A DNA stretch of 64,000 bases from Palaemon carinicauda. Taxonomy: Eukaryota; Arthropoda; Malacostraca; Decapoda; Palaemonidae. The notes beneath the pieces were generated by a model, which saw nothing but the letters and a program-made list of their open reading frames with translations, ran no database searches and had not been told where the DNA came from. Of this stretch, positions 24,291 to 64,000 are shown piece after piece. The DNA lies in the NCBI RefSeq assembly GCF_036898095.1, contig NC_090768.1, positions 53,972,434 to 54,036,433 on the forward strand, read 5' to 3'. The position numbers and the translations under genes were made by a program. The stretch's first letter is position 1; every line of letters starts with the position of its first letter.

Positions 24291-24864
24291 ATTCATGAAT
24301 TACCTTGTTTCCTACCTTCTACCAACTTTTGCGTGGAAAAATCTTATTCTTTTTTCTAATTCCTCCTATTTATGTATACAACTTTAGCATGGAGAAATTG
24401 AATGATTGAAACTGTAAGATAAAGATATGAAATTTGTTTAGTCTTGCATACACAACAGTGCAAAGAAATTTGAGAGCATTTTTAAATTCACATGAAGATT
24501 AAATTTTATTTATTAATAGACCTATTCGTGATATCAGAGGGAAGAAGGGAGTTTTTAGAGTATATGTGTTGTTGGCAAACTGGAGTTCATTTTATGTTTG
24601 ATACATGAAAAATGCCTTCCAAGCAGGAGCTCAAGATGTTTACTTTTTATTTAACTTTAGGTTTGTATATTATTTAATAGTATTTTTTTTAGACATGAAT
24701 GATATTTGTAAGTTAATGCTGTTATTTATTAAAGTAATTGATAGAATATTTGAACGTAAGAGTTTTTTTGCGACTTGATTAATGATTCTAATTGTTTCAA
24801 ATTTTAAATTATAACAATAGAAGGGTTTTCAATACATATTCATGTCCCTTTTCTCCATTTGCAG

Positions 24865-64000
<39,136 letters not shown>

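Noticed and set aside
24095..24292. 65-codon minus-strand ORF
   Set aside because: No recognisable domain, and it lies in a probable SINE-like repeat.

Overview
The window looks like nuclear DNA of a decapod crustacean, possibly a caridean prawn. This rests on dense (GA)n/(CT)n, (AT)n and (ATT)n microsatellites, many minisatellites, dispersed AAT-tailed repeats, non-LTR retrotransposon remnants and MITEs, and short exons in long AT-rich introns. There is no bacterial or viral gene organisation. The clade is inferred from repeat style and is only moderately certain.

Region 1-24,864 has no protein-coding exon that I can support. It is filled with repeats: a perfect 25-bp hairpin at the left edge, two minisatellite blocks (3.4-5.1 kb), compound (GA)n arrays (7.1-11.4 kb), a foldback MITE (10.2 kb), several tandem arrays (11.8-13.3, 15.3-16.4, 16.9-17.2, 18.8-19.1, 19.5-20.0 and 21.1-21.5 kb), LINE tails, tRNA-derived SINE heads and many copies of an approximately 620-bp AAT-tailed element. 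It probably lies in the first intron or upstream region of the gene to its right.

Region 24,865-64,000 holds one large + strand gene. I reconstructed 35 consecutive exons by joining splice sites so that a single frame stays open for about 2,125 codons. It encodes the extracellular part of a Crumbs-type polarity protein: a signal-peptide end and proline-rich linker, an N-terminal LamG-like domain, about 24 EGF repeats, a LamG domain, one EGF, a LamG domain, one EGF plus one four-cysteine half-EGF, a third LamG of this block, then further EGFs running off the right edge. The start codon lies on an exon upstream that I could not identify. The remaining EGFs, transmembrane segment and cytoplasmic tail lie beyond 64,000.

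The introns carry four TTAA-flanked MITEs with piggyBac-like ends, antisense LINE fragments (two directly against 3' splice sites), AAT-tailed elements, tRNA-derived SINEs and a 5'-truncated LINE with a broken reverse transcriptase (60.5-62.3 kb). One intron needs a GC donor. I found no previously undescribed biological system. The most interesting signals concern splice sites and mobile elements around the crumbs exons.
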